64,000 bases of DNA, taken from contig CAYZMS010000015.1 of the NCBI GenBank assembly GCA_964479625.1, positions 44,310 through 108,309 on the forward strand, written 5' to 3'. Of this stretch, positions 9,444-18,909 are shown piece after piece. Position 1 is the stretch's first letter, and the number at the start of each line of letters is the position of its first letter. The notes below the pieces were generated by a model, which saw only the letters and a list, made by a program, of their open reading frames with translations, was not told the origin of the DNA and searched no databases. The stretch is from CAYZMS01 sp964479625 (GTDB lineage: Bacteria; Bacteroidota; Bacteroidia; Chitinophagales; Saprospiraceae). Both the position numbers and the translations under genes were made by a program.

Positions 9444-10421
9444 ATGAAAAAGCAATGCTGGTTCTTTATTGCCGGCATACTTCTGTTGCCGTGCCTGATA
9501 AATGCTCAGGATGAGTGGTTTACCGTGCTATACACGACCTCGGATGCTGATATTACCTACCAAAAGAAAGCTGGAGAAATACAACGGGTTTTTGCAGGCA
9601 AAGATCTGCAACCGGAGGGCCTTCTCCTTATCGAAAGTGATGCCTGGCTAAATATTCTTTACAATGGGCACAAAAAACGTCTGGATGGCCCTGCTCGCCT
9701 AGATTTGTCAGACCTTGCCCTTCAGATGCACGAGGAGAGTAAATCTTCTTTTTTAGGGCGTTTCATGGCCTTTTTGAGTAATTCAGTTCGCCAGACCAAA
9801 GATTCACGGACAATGGAAAAGGAACATCGTCAGTACCTGACCAATGCCACAGCAGCGATTAAGGGTTGGGGCAAAAAGGATTTCGAAATACAGGTCCCAT
9901 TCTATTTGTCCGGAGTCTTTACAGACTCCCTGATCCGGTTTTATTGGGTGACAGATTCCAGTAATTTGAATTATACCTTTCTAATTGAAGATCGCGAGTC
10001 CGACAAAATCTTATTCGAACGGATAAGCAAGGAATCGGCCGTAGCGGTAGACCTGTCCAAATTGAGCCTGGCAAAGCAAAAAGGGTATTACTGGAGCGTG
10101 GAAACCATCGGACAGTCGGGAACAATGCTTCAATCGGCTCCGGTACCTTTTCTGTATGACCCGGGTGCCTCCAACGCATTTTTAAAGGCATTGCGGGAAG
10201 ATTACGAATACCAAAAGTATGACCATTTCGAAGCTCCACTTTTTGAATTAAAAAGCCTGGAGGATAGTGGCTTCTTTCAATCTGCCTATAATGGGTATGA
10301 GACCCTGGTGAGGGAGCATCCGGAAGTTGACCTTTATCGTCATGTATTTGCTGCCTTTTTGATCCGAATGGACGCACTGGGAGAAGCACAATTAGTGGGT
10401 AAAACCGGGAAAAATGGATAA
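9444..10421 (+). CDS. secreted FecR-like protein (paralogue A)
   Basis: A 325-residue exported protein with a signal peptide (MKKQCWFFIAGILLLPCLINAQ). The N-terminal ~75 mature residues (TVLYTTSDADITYQ, then LQPEGLLLIESDAWLNILYNG and LDGPARLDL) follow the beta-strand layout of FecR-type domains. A second beta domain (about residues 145-245) contains IRFYWVTDSS and YYWSVETIGQSGTMLQSAP. The C-terminal ~70 residues are helical and TPR-like. It shares this architecture with the protein at 12082-13083. The stop overlaps the start of the second metallopeptidase by 8 bases, so the two are translationally coupled. FecR-like and CHASE2 proteins are frequent neighbours in other bacteria. The FecR call is by pattern only. 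Confidence 0.65.
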   Translation: MKKQCWFFIAGILLLPCLINAQDEWFTVLYTTSDADITYQKKAGEIQRVFAGKDLQPEGLLLIESDAWLNILYNGHKKRLDGPARLDLSDLALQMHEESKSSFLGRFMAFLSNSVRQTKDSRTMEKEHRQYLTNATAAIKGWGKKDFEIQVPFYLSGVFTDSLIRFYWVTDSSNLNYTFLIEDRESDKILFERISKESAVAVDLSKLSLAKQKGYYWSVETIGQSGTMLQSAPVPFLYDPGASNAFLKALREDYEYQKYDHFEAPLFELKSLEDSGFFQSAYNGYETLVREHPEVDLYRHVFAAFLIRMDALGEAQLVGKTGKNG

Positions 10422-12060
10422 TCGATTTCGGAATATAGCCCTTATCATAGGGTGTTGTTTTTGGGCCTTATCCCCTGGCTTTTCCCAGGAAGGGGTATTT
10501 GCCTTTCTGCAACGGCCTGGGGTAGACCAGTTTGCCCCTGAAGCGGTTAGCGGGTATAAATATGAGACGGCTAAAGAAGTTTTTGACCGATTGGTGGCCG
10601 CTCAGGGAGATATTCGGATGCAAAGCCCGGAATTTGTAATGAATAACGGGCAGCAATACCTGGCATGGATGGACCCCCGGCTGCCTCAGATCGGCTTGGA
10701 GGAAAAAGCCTATGATCTTTGTACGGCATTCGGCGCCGATTCCTTAAACCTGTTGGCGGCCCTGCTGGCTCATGAACTGGTTCATTATTATGAGAAACAC
10801 GATTGGAACCAGCACTTTGCCCAACATCTCGATCAGGCAATTGAAGAAGCAGGCCGCTTTCAAATGATGGAGAGCGTAAAGTTGGAGATAGAATCGGATT
10901 TTCTGGGAAGCCTACTGGCCTTTTCTGCGGGATTCAACGCCTATGATCGCTTTGAGACCTTTTTAGATAAAGCCTATACGGCTTATGGATTTCCACCTGA
11001 TCTGGATGGTTATCCTGGCCTGCAGGAACGTCAGTTGATGAGCAGGAAAAAGGCCGTTCAGTTAAAGGAACTTTCCGATCTCTTTGCCCTGGTCAATTAT
11101 CTGGTCCTGCTGGGGGAGCATGACTGGGCCACCGATTATTTTCATCGACTGTTGAAGGAATACCAGGCATATGCCTTATACAACAATGCAGCCGTAAACG
11201 CTATTCTTGCAGCCCTGGAATTAGCCCCCAAAGAGCAGATACCATTTGTTCTACCACTGGAGCTGGATATAAATAATCGATTGCAGGAATTGAACATTCG
11301 ACTGCCGGAAGATGCAGAAGCTCGAAAACAGGAATTTCTGCGGAAAGCCGGCCAGTATCTACAGAATGCTCAGCAACTTGATCCTAAACGCCCATCGGCC
11401 TGGCTTAACCAGGCTACGACAGCTATCCTTCAGGAAGATTGGCTGGATGCAGAGTATTTTGCGAAAAAGGCACTTTCTCTGGCTAAGGAGGGTTCCGCGG
11501 AATGGGCAAATGGCCAAATAGCATTAGGGGTAATGGAGGGCTTACAAGGGGATACTACCCTTTCCAGGCTTTACTTCGAAAAGGCAGTGACAGGAAATGC
11601 AGAGGTGGCTCAAAAAAATTTGCAACAACTACAAAAAGATCCCCCACAAGTCTCCCTGAGGGGGGTGAATTTCGGAAAGCAAGAGACTATAGAAGGGGTT
11701 TTCCCCGGGGAATTTCTGGAGGCGCCGAAAATAGACCGGAGCACTGAACTGGCTCCCGGGATCTATTGTGGGTATAAAGCAATGGCTGATTCAGATATTT
11801 GGTTGCATTATGCCTATGAAGGACGAGAGTTTTTGTTCATTCAGGTCTGCAGAAAAGAATACAAGGGAAAAACGGAAAAAGGAATTGGTCTTTCAGCCGA
11901 TTTCTCCACTGTTCAGGAGGCCTATGGCCAGCCAGCCAGGACTATTCATCTACAAGGTGGTATCCGCTGCCGGGTGTATCCCGTTCATGGTTTGCTTTTC
12001 TTTTTCAATACCGATGACCAGCTTTCCAAATGGGCGGTCTTTGAGTCATCAGCTAATTAA
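10414..12060 (+). CDS. secreted M48-like metallopeptidase with TPR-like region (paralogue B)
   Basis: A 548-residue exported protein with an N-terminal signal (about residues 1-25, ending GFSQ). Zinc motif HELVH (His120-Glu121-His124) is followed 34 residues later by ExxxD (Glu158-Asp162, EIESD). The middle is helical with TPR-like repeats (about 215-400). The C-terminal domain carries GIGLSADFSTVQEAYGQPAR and ends in a strand-rich tail, matching the C-terminal domain of the 6101-7804 protein. Conserved blocks shared by the two include HYYEKH after the zinc motif, the LG-LLAFSAG stretch and YPGLQER. It starts inside the FecR-like gene (ATGGATAA overlap) and is followed after 21 bp by a second FecR-like gene. 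Confidence 0.8.
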   Translation: MDNRFRNIALIIGCCFWALSPGFSQEGVFAFLQRPGVDQFAPEAVSGYKYETAKEVFDRLVAAQGDIRMQSPEFVMNNGQQYLAWMDPRLPQIGLEEKAYDLCTAFGADSLNLLAALLAHELVHYYEKHDWNQHFAQHLDQAIEEAGRFQMMESVKLEIESDFLGSLLAFSAGFNAYDRFETFLDKAYTAYGFPPDLDGYPGLQERQLMSRKKAVQLKELSDLFALVNYLVLLGEHDWATDYFHRLLKEYQAYALYNNAAVNAILAALELAPKEQIPFVLPLELDINNRLQELNIRLPEDAEARKQEFLRKAGQYLQNAQQLDPKRPSAWLNQATTAILQEDWLDAEYFAKKALSLAKEGSAEWANGQIALGVMEGLQGDTTLSRLYFEKAVTGNAEVAQKNLQQLQKDPPQVSLRGVNFGKQETIEGVFPGEFLEAPKIDRSTELAPGIYCGYKAMADSDIWLHYAYEGREFLFIQVCRKEYKGKTEKGIGLSADFSTVQEAYGQPARTIHLQGGIRCRVYPVHGLLFFFNTDDQLSKWAVFESSAN

Positions 12061-12081
12061 TTAACACCTAAACCTTTTATC

Positions 12082-13083
12082 ATGCGTACACTTTTTTTGA
12101 TTTTCAGTATTTTCCTGAGCCATGCAGTATTGGGCCAGGGTCTACAAACCGCAATCCTATACATGACTGACGGAAAGCTTAAATACGCTGCTGCAAAGGA
12201 GGAAAATTTCTCTCGGGTTCGCGCCGGAACAGAGGTAACTTCAGAGGGTATTCTCCAACTTGGGAAGGGGAAGCGAGCCGGGTTATTTCGTAATGGCACT
12301 TTCCTGATCTTGGAAGGCCCCGGCACCTTCGCGCTTGCCGAAGTATTGCAGGATCGTAGTGCTTTTCAGGAAACCGATGCCAGTCGAATTTTTGCCACCA
12401 GTCTTGAAGAAGCCTCAGATCCCTACTTCGCCAATGTTACCCTGGGAAGGTCGGGGTTTGCGGCTGTAGACCCCGGCAGTGGAGGATCCACTCCTACCTC
12501 CCTCCCCGGACGTGAAGGGGGAAGCAAACCCCCTCCGAAAAAGAGTAAATCAGGACATGGCAACAAAAATTATTCCCTTATTAGATGGCAACCTGCTGGT
12601 GGCCTGGTGACGACTGACGGAGTGGTGTTTCGTTGGACAGTTGAGCAGGGAGGGTCGGCAAAAGGCGATTATCGTTTAAGTATTACCAATGAAAATGGCG
12701 AATTGATTTTTGAGGGCAATACCCGAAAACCTGTTTTCGAATGGCAACCCGATACCACTGTTCCAACTGAAAGAGATTATATCTGGCAGGTAAAAGAAAC
12801 GGATGGTACAACCGCTCAGTCGGCGCCGACGACCTTTTCGCTCACTTCTACCGAAGAACGATCGGGTTTTTTCAAAAAACTGTACCGGGATGCTTTGTAT
12901 CAAACGGCCGATGCAGCAACCCGAAGTTTACTGGAAGCCAGTTTTCTGGATTATTTGGGGTATCAGGCTGATGCCGCCGAGCAGTATAGGGCCTTAAGCA
13001 AAAAGGAAAGTAAAAATGAATTGATCCAAAACACCTACGAAGCTTTCCTGTGGCGACATGACCTGGTCCCTGACCCTAATTAG
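12082..13083 (+). CDS. secreted FecR-like protein (paralogue B)
   Basis: A 333-residue exported protein with a signal peptide (MRTLFLIFSIFLSHAVLGQ). Domain order matches the 9444-10421 protein: a FecR-like N-terminal beta domain (RAGTEVTSEGILQLGKGKRA, then FLILEGPGTFAL); a low-complexity linker rich in Gly, Pro, Ser and Lys (about residues 135-160); a beta domain with VVFRWTVEQGG and YIWQVKETDGTTAQSAP; and a helical TPR-like C-terminus ending LWRHDL. The two proteins therefore arose by duplication, probably together with their neighbouring metallopeptidases. A terminator-like hairpin with seven T follows the stop, ending the cluster on this strand. Confidence 0.65.
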   Translation: MRTLFLIFSIFLSHAVLGQGLQTAILYMTDGKLKYAAAKEENFSRVRAGTEVTSEGILQLGKGKRAGLFRNGTFLILEGPGTFALAEVLQDRSAFQETDASRIFATSLEEASDPYFANVTLGRSGFAAVDPGSGGSTPTSLPGREGGSKPPPKKSKSGHGNKNYSLIRWQPAGGLVTTDGVVFRWTVEQGGSAKGDYRLSITNENGELIFEGNTRKPVFEWQPDTTVPTERDYIWQVKETDGTTAQSAPTTFSLTSTEERSGFFKKLYRDALYQTADAATRSLLEASFLDYLGYQADAAEQYRALSKKESKNELIQNTYEAFLWRHDLVPDPN

Positions 13084-13114
13084 GTAGAAAAGGCGCAATA
13101 CCGGTCTCTTTAGG

Positions 13115-13154
13115 TGGTTCAATTCGTCGAGGGCGGTTTGAACCAACTTTTTTT
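13115..13154 (+). terminator. rho-independent terminator of the metallopeptidase/FecR cluster
   Basis: The 8-bp stem TGGTTCAA (13115-13122) pairs with TTGAACCA (13138-13145) around a 15-base loop. It is followed after two bases by seven T (13148-13154). It sits between the last FecR-like gene and the convergent caspase gene. Confidence 0.65.
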
Positions 13155-13157
13155 ATG

Positions 13158-15341
13158 CTAGTTCGGGAAAAACCGGTCCATTAATTCTTTAAACTCTTGC
13201 TTATCTTTTACCCCTTGAAGGGTAGGAAGTCGCATTAAAAAATCCTTATCATCAAAACCGGTTTCCAGCAGTTTTTCCAATGTTTTCAAGCCGGAATTGG
13301 CTTCATTATTTAAAAAGTAAGCTTCCATTAGTCCAAAAAGGAAATAGGGCTCATTTGGTGAAATCTCTAAACAAGACTTCCAAAGGCGGATACCTGCACT
13401 AAAATTGCCATTATTGATTTGTAAAAGGGCCAGGTTTTCCAGCGCATACAGATCTTCCGGAGTGATGGACAGAGCCTGTTCGAAAGAAGCTTGCGCCCCC
13501 TTAATATCCTCTAAATCAAGCTGGACCTTTCCATATAACACCCAGCCGTAGGGGTCTTCTGGAACCAGCGAAATATATTGTTGAATAGCTTGCCGTGCCG
13601 CCGGAAGTTGACCAGGTACTTCCATTAAGAGATACCCCAGATTGTAATAAGCCTCTGCAAAACCGGAGTCGAGGTGAATGGCTTCCCGGTTTTCTGTTAT
13701 GGCATCCTGGATACGCCCCAATTCCATATACATTTCCCCCAGGTTGTAGTGGGACATCGCCAGTTGAGGGTCCACCTCCAAAGATGCCTGGAACAGGGCC
13801 TCTGCCTCCGGGTATCGCTCCACATCCTTATAACTGGTGGCGAGGTTGGTAAGGGCCAGTCCCCAGGTGGGAGAAAGAGCATAGGCTTTTTCAAAGGCAG
13901 CAATTTCCTGCTTGCGTTCCCCCATTCGTTTATAGACCAGCCCCAATTCGTTCTGGAGGTGGGGGGCCTCTCCTGCAAGGGTTAAAGCCGTGTCCAGGTA
14001 GGCCAGGGCAACCAGAAGGATACTAGAATCGGTAGTAGGGCTTTTCAGCTCCTTTAGGTCGAACTCCAGTCGAAGATTGACTGCCCGGAAATAATACTCC
14101 CTGGATTTAATATCTGCATAAAAGGAATTCTGTGCACCTAATAGTTTCGCAGCAACTGCCAGGTAGTCAGGAAACTTTTGATAAAGGTCGGGATTTGCCC
14201 ACCTTTTGGAAAGTTCCCGCCCAGGTGTGGTCAGATAGGTGTTGATGGCTTGTTGAGCCTTGTCTTGTAGGGCTGAAGCCAGCTTAGGCTTCAGGATGGT
14301 TCGCAAAGGGAGCTTTTCTGGGCTTTCGCCAAGAGATAGGAATATTTGATGGGCGCAATTGTCCTTAGGGTCCAGGAGACGGCCTTCCGTAATAGCCTGG
14401 TTAAAAGTATTTAAGAGTTGGAGGCCGGAAGTGTCCCTGTCAGCCGTTTTTGAGAACGAAGCTGTTCCTTTGCTGTAACTTTGGCTCACCTTGCTCAGCC
14501 GAATACTGCTCCGTGCAGCCATGGTCATTGGGCGTTGGGTATGTCCAGACGCTTCCCATACCTGTTTTTTTATAAAAGGTTCTAGTTCGCGAAATTCAAT
14601 ATAGCGGTTGCCGTCTTCATCGGCTTCTCCTCCTAAGCCTTCCAGCAGGAAATAAGAAAAAAGGCCTCGGCCGCCACCCCAATTTTCTCCTTCTACCGAG
14701 AATTGGTCAGGTTCACAGGACAAAATTCGCGTGGTATTACTAAATAGCTCTGCCAAAGCTCCTGTAGTAAGGCGGGTACCCTGGTAATCACTTCCTGCCA
14801 GTTTTCCGGAACGACAGGCGTCTGTTACGAGGATCAATTCCACTCCTTTCTTTAAAACCAATTTTTCCAGAAAAGCGTGCAAAGTGGCCACGGAGCACGC
14901 TCCTCCACCTGCATAGGCAGAAGGAGTGGCATCATACATTAAAAGATATCCCATGGGACTGGAGGGCGTTTTTTCGATATCGCCATGCCCGGAGAAATAA
15001 AGGAGGAGCCGGTCACCTTCCCTGCAGGATTCCTCGATGGCCTGCAGGGCATTCAAAAATGCACCGTAGGTCGCATTTTCATTGATTAGTTTATGGATGT
15101 GTTCTTCTGCGGTATTCCAGCCAGATTCTTGTCTTAAAAAATTATCCAGTGCCAGGGCATCCAGGTGGGCAAATTGTAGATCGGGAATGTTTTCGTGCTG
15201 GTAGTCTGAGATCCCGACGATCAGGGCGTGTTGTTGCTGGAAAGGTCGAATAGGTCCAATCTGGCCCAGGCTGGGCAGTACATTTAAACAGAACATTGAC
15301 AGGATCAGGACCCTGTTGGAAAATGGTTGTCGAACGCTCAT
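13158..15341 (-). CDS. exported caspase-family (C14) peptidase with TPR repeats
   Basis: A 727-residue protein with an N-terminal hydrophobic signal (about residues 10-27) followed by a caspase-like domain. HALIVGISDYQ opens the fold, the catalytic His is His119 in LYFSGHGD, and the catalytic Cys is Cys176 in LVTDACRSGK. A linker of about 150 residues leads to six or more TPR units (about 395-690), with typical motifs such as AMSHYNLGEMYMELGRIQDAI and AEAYYNLGYLLME. Bacterial caspase homologues (metacaspases/orthocaspases) cut after Arg or Lys and act in stress, signalling or cell death; TPRs probably recruit partners. It converges on the CHASE2/metallopeptidase/FecR cluster with a 74-bp gap, suggesting a shared system. 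Confidence 0.9.
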   Translation of the reverse strand: MSVRQPFSNRVLILSMFCLNVLPSLGQIGPIRPFQQQHALIVGISDYQHENIPDLQFAHLDALALDNFLRQESGWNTAEEHIHKLINENATYGAFLNALQAIEESCREGDRLLLYFSGHGDIEKTPSSPMGYLLMYDATPSAYAGGGACSVATLHAFLEKLVLKKGVELILVTDACRSGKLAGSDYQGTRLTTGALAELFSNTTRILSCEPDQFSVEGENWGGGRGLFSYFLLEGLGGEADEDGNRYIEFRELEPFIKKQVWEASGHTQRPMTMAARSSIRLSKVSQSYSKGTASFSKTADRDTSGLQLLNTFNQAITEGRLLDPKDNCAHQIFLSLGESPEKLPLRTILKPKLASALQDKAQQAINTYLTTPGRELSKRWANPDLYQKFPDYLAVAAKLLGAQNSFYADIKSREYYFRAVNLRLEFDLKELKSPTTDSSILLVALAYLDTALTLAGEAPHLQNELGLVYKRMGERKQEIAAFEKAYALSPTWGLALTNLATSYKDVERYPEAEALFQASLEVDPQLAMSHYNLGEMYMELGRIQDAITENREAIHLDSGFAEAYYNLGYLLMEVPGQLPAARQAIQQYISLVPEDPYGWVLYGKVQLDLEDIKGAQASFEQALSITPEDLYALENLALLQINNGNFSAGIRLWKSCLEISPNEPYFLFGLMEAYFLNNEANSGLKTLEKLLETGFDDKDFLMRLPTLQGVKDKQEFKELMDRFFPN

Positions 15342-15394
15342 TGAAAAATAAACGCAAAAGACCTGCCGTATAGTTTCATTTCTTTCCCTTTGTT

Positions 15395-16552
15395 CTAAAT
15401 CACTTCAGCCAGGTAGACGCTGGCATAAGTGCCAACCCGATCCTGTTGATGCGTGGATACGGTTTTTTCCTGTTCGAAAATAAGTCGTTCTTTCGCAAAA
15501 TCCGGGAAAAAATCTACCTGATGAGCTGCGGAGCGCAAAAGAATTTTTGCTCCCGGGCGGCTGTTCTGCAAAATTAAACGCCATTCTTCTTCCAGTGCAG
15601 GAACATTATTTGCTGCCAACCAATCCTGGTGGTCTAATAAAATAAAGTGCGAATATTGACCAGGATTTTCCTTGAGGAATTGGCTAATGGTGCAAGAATT
15701 GGTATGAACACGGCTTGCCCGCTCCCGGATCGGTTGGAAGGATTCCGGTTTCAGGTATTCCGGGCGGCATTGTTCGTTGTAAGCTCCCTGTAGGTATAAG
15801 CGCCAGAAATAATTATCATGGATTGGACGTTCGGTAAATACCTTTCGCAGGCACTCCTGAATAAATCCGAGAGCTCCCCGTTCATACTTTTCGGTAAACA
15901 AATTTTGCTGAGCCCTGGGCACTCCAACCAGGCACATGGTGAGGTGACGGTTAACAAAAAACTGAATGATCTTATTGAAGACCTTGGGTTCAATACTATT
16001 GTAAATGGCGGATTGTTCCTCCAGAGTTTTACATTCGAACAGGGCCTCAATTTTACGATAAATGCTCTTTCGGGATCTCAGGTATTGATTGGCCAGCCAG
16101 GCAAAAGCCCCGGAAGCTCCATGATGGTAGAAGGAGTTACGAATGCCTCTGGGGGAAAAGTACTTAATGTTTTCGTCCCAGTAAGTTCTTGTAAATCCAG
16201 TAAGTGCTGGCCTAAGAGCATCTTCATAAAATTCGCGGGCATCTTCGCGGGCACCTAATCCGAAAGTTATCCATAGATCTTGAAAGCTGGCTTTCTGAAA
16301 AATGGCTTTTTTAAATTCCAGAAGGGCATTTTGACGCGGATTTACATCCACACAAAATATGGCCTTTGGTTGATCCAGCAGGTAGTCCATTGCATTACAA
16401 CCCGCGCTGGTGATCATGACCACCTCACTGTCCTGATCTAATTCCAGAAGCTGCCGGTCGCAGCGGGGGTCTTCCCAGCAGGTATTATATACGAGGCTTT
16501 TAGTATGGACCTGACGAAAGACCCAATCGCGAACCTGATCGGTTTTTTTCAT
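15395..16552 (-). CDS. btaA: BtaA-like S-adenosylmethionine:diacylglycerol 3-amino-3-carboxypropyl transferase (DUF3419)
   Basis: A 385-residue protein matching the DUF3419/BtaA family. BtaA transfers the 3-amino-3-carboxypropyl group of AdoMet to diacylglycerol, giving diacylglyceryl-homoserine, the first step of betaine-lipid (DGTS) synthesis. Recognisable blocks are SLVYNTCWEDPRCDRQLLEL near the N-terminus, ITSAGCNAMDYLLDQP and CVDVNPRQNALLEFK (AdoMet fold), and LLDHQDWL and ILLRSAA near the C-terminus. No BtaB-type N-methyltransferase is adjacent: the next gene downstream is the caspase, and upstream is a 270-bp gap. Betaine lipids replace phospholipids under phosphate limitation in some bacteria, and a polyphosphate kinase gene lies next upstream on the same strand. 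Confidence 0.85.
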   Translation of the reverse strand: MKKTDQVRDWVFRQVHTKSLVYNTCWEDPRCDRQLLELDQDSEVVMITSAGCNAMDYLLDQPKAIFCVDVNPRQNALLEFKKAIFQKASFQDLWITFGLGAREDAREFYEDALRPALTGFTRTYWDENIKYFSPRGIRNSFYHHGASGAFAWLANQYLRSRKSIYRKIEALFECKTLEEQSAIYNSIEPKVFNKIIQFFVNRHLTMCLVGVPRAQQNLFTEKYERGALGFIQECLRKVFTERPIHDNYFWRLYLQGAYNEQCRPEYLKPESFQPIRERASRVHTNSCTISQFLKENPGQYSHFILLDHQDWLAANNVPALEEEWRLILQNSRPGAKILLRSAAHQVDFFPDFAKERLIFEQEKTVSTHQQDRVGTYASVYLAEVI

Positions 16553-16822
16553 TCCTTTTTTTCTTGAATTCGCTCTACTAGTGGTAAATCAATGGAGATC
16601 GAAAAATAAACCTCCCAGCTAATTGCATCCGATTGTACTTTAACACATCCAATAAACTTAGCTTTCAGTAGGGCTAAGATCTAGTCGGGACTAGCTCATT
16701 CCTCAGTTTTAATGCAATCGAAACTGGGGTGAATATCTTTATAACCCCAATAAATTGACCCGGGTTCAAATAAAATCGGCTTCGAAGATAGAGACAAGAT
16801 GTAAATTAAATGTAAATGATCT

Positions 16823-18895
16823 TTATTTAACCTTTGCGGCGAGATAGCGGTAGGTGTCAACCTGAGCCTGAACCGCTTTTTCCCCTTCCTTTTTCTCCTT
16901 GTAGGGATTGTCCTGTTCAAAAGTGATCCAACGGGCTTTGGTGTTATCGCTCAACTGGAAGTTGATGATGTCGCGCAACTCATCAAAAATAGCTGGGTTA
17001 TAGATGGGAATAACCACTTCAATGCGTTTGTCCAGATTGCGCTCCATCCAATCAGCAGAGGCCGTGTACATAATTTCCTGGCCCCCATTCCCGAATATAT
17101 AAACCCTGGCATGCTCCAAAAACCGATCTACAATGCTAATGACCTTAATATGCTCGCTATGCCCGGGTATGGCAGGGGCCAGGGAGCATATTCCTCTGAC
17201 GATCAGGTTTATCTTGACGCCTGCCCGGCTGGCCTCGTAAAGGCATTCGATCATTTCTTCATCCTCCAGGCTGTTCATTTTCAGGATGATATAGGCTTCT
17301 CCCCCAGATTTGGCAACTTCGATCTCTTTACCCACCAGGGCCACAAACCGCTCCCGGGTGTTGAAAGGAGAAACAAATAGGTGATCACATTTGGGCAGGA
17401 TCACTTTTCGCTCCAACAATCCGAATATTTGGTTTACTTCATCAGCCAGGCGGGGATCAGCAGTCAATAACGCATGGTCGCAATACAACTTTGCAGTTTT
17501 CTCATTGAAGTTTCCCGTGCCCAGGTAGGCGTAATGCCGGATTTTTTCCCCTTCTTTCCTTCCGATTAACAGCAATTTGGTATGTACCTTGATACCGGGA
17601 TAAGAATAGATAACCTCCGCTCCAGCCTGTTTGAGTTGTTCGCCCCAGTAAAGATTAGAAGCTTCATCGAAGCGAGCTTTAGCTTCGATAAAAACGGTGA
17701 TCTGTTTGCCTTTCTCCCGGGCGCGGAGTAAGGCAGTTACCACAGCTGAACGGGCAGCCACTCGGTAAAGGGTGATCTTAATGTACTGTACTTCGGGATC
17801 CTCCGCAGCTTCCCAGATCAGTTTCGGAATATAATCATAGCGTTGATAGGGTAGGTGCAACATGACATCCTGGGTGTCGATCAATTCGATCAAAGAAGGG
17901 GCTCTCTCCAGCAAAGGGTGGGGAAGAGGGGGTAGGGGCGGATAGTGAAAAGCCGGATTTCCCGTGGGATTGGGAAAGCTGAACAAATCGTGAAAATTAT
18001 GGTATCGGCCCCCGGGGAAAAGGTCGTTTTTCTTCAATTCTAAAATAATCCTTAATCGATTCAGAAGGTGGTCATCCATTTGTAAGTCGTACAGAAAACG
18101 GGTGGGTAACCCAAGACTCCGCTCCTCCAATCCCGTTTTAATCTTCTCGATCAGATCACCTGAAAACTCGTCTTCAATATAAAGCTCTGCATCCCTGGAA
18201 GTTTTGATCGAAAAAGCCTCTTTTACCGACTTTTCGAAAATAGCAGGCAAATTAGCACGGATAATATCATCTAAAAAAGCAATATGAAATTTACCGGCTC
18301 TTGGTTTGAACGTATAAAACCTCGGAAGGTCCTCACTGGGAATGTTGACTAGCCCTAGTTCATCGGTAAATTCGAACTGGACAATGAAATAAAGACAGCG
18401 GTTGATCAAAAAAGGCACCTCTGCATTGGATTCAGAGATCAATTCGAATTTTAAGAGGGGGCGAACATATTGTTCGAAATAGACAATAGCTTCCTGACGC
18501 TGCAGTTCTGTAAAGCTTTCCGGCCCTGTTTGCAGAAAAATATGTTCTGCTTTTAAAGCGGGAATAATTTCATTCCTGAAAATATGACCAAACTCAATTT
18601 GTTGCTGGTTAACGGTTTCCTGGATATTGCTAAGCTCCCTTTTGGGTTTCACATCTTCCATAAACTTTCGGCGGGTTTCCTTTTTCAGGTCTCTGAACTT
18701 CCTCAAACGGGAGACCCGTACTCTAAAGAACTCGTCCAGGTTGGAACTGTAAATGGCTAGAAATTTTAGCCTTTCATAAAGAGGAGTACTTGGATCCTTT
18801 GCCTCCTGGAGTACCCGATGATTAAAGGATAACCAGCTTAAATCTCTATTTATTAAGGGACTTTCAGAGGGTTGGGTTTCTTGGGCTTGAGACAT
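16823..18895 (-). CDS. ppk1: polyphosphate kinase 1
   Basis: A 690-residue Ppk1, which reversibly polymerises the terminal phosphate of ATP into polyphosphate. The N-terminal domain has NRDLSWLSFNHRVLQEA and FLAIYSSNLDEFFRVRV. The catalytic phospholipase-D-like part has EAKARFDEASNLYW and YPGIKVHTKLLLIGR; His438 is the expected autophosphorylated residue. YLGTGNFNEKTAKLYCDHALLT and the C-terminal block NLDKRIEVVIPI are also present. Length is normal. It follows the ArsC-like gene after only 14 bp, so the two are probably one operon. Confidence 0.97.
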   Translation of the reverse strand: MSQAQETQPSESPLINRDLSWLSFNHRVLQEAKDPSTPLYERLKFLAIYSSNLDEFFRVRVSRLRKFRDLKKETRRKFMEDVKPKRELSNIQETVNQQQIEFGHIFRNEIIPALKAEHIFLQTGPESFTELQRQEAIVYFEQYVRPLLKFELISESNAEVPFLINRCLYFIVQFEFTDELGLVNIPSEDLPRFYTFKPRAGKFHIAFLDDIIRANLPAIFEKSVKEAFSIKTSRDAELYIEDEFSGDLIEKIKTGLEERSLGLPTRFLYDLQMDDHLLNRLRIILELKKNDLFPGGRYHNFHDLFSFPNPTGNPAFHYPPLPPLPHPLLERAPSLIELIDTQDVMLHLPYQRYDYIPKLIWEAAEDPEVQYIKITLYRVAARSAVVTALLRAREKGKQITVFIEAKARFDEASNLYWGEQLKQAGAEVIYSYPGIKVHTKLLLIGRKEGEKIRHYAYLGTGNFNEKTAKLYCDHALLTADPRLADEVNQIFGLLERKVILPKCDHLFVSPFNTRERFVALVGKEIEVAKSGGEAYIILKMNSLEDEEMIECLYEASRAGVKINLIVRGICSLAPAIPGHSEHIKVISIVDRFLEHARVYIFGNGGQEIMYTASADWMERNLDKRIEVVIPIYNPAIFDELRDIINFQLSDNTKARWITFEQDNPYKEKKEGEKAVQAQVDTYRYLAAKVK

Positions 18896-18909
18896 TTGGT
18901 GATGAAGGG

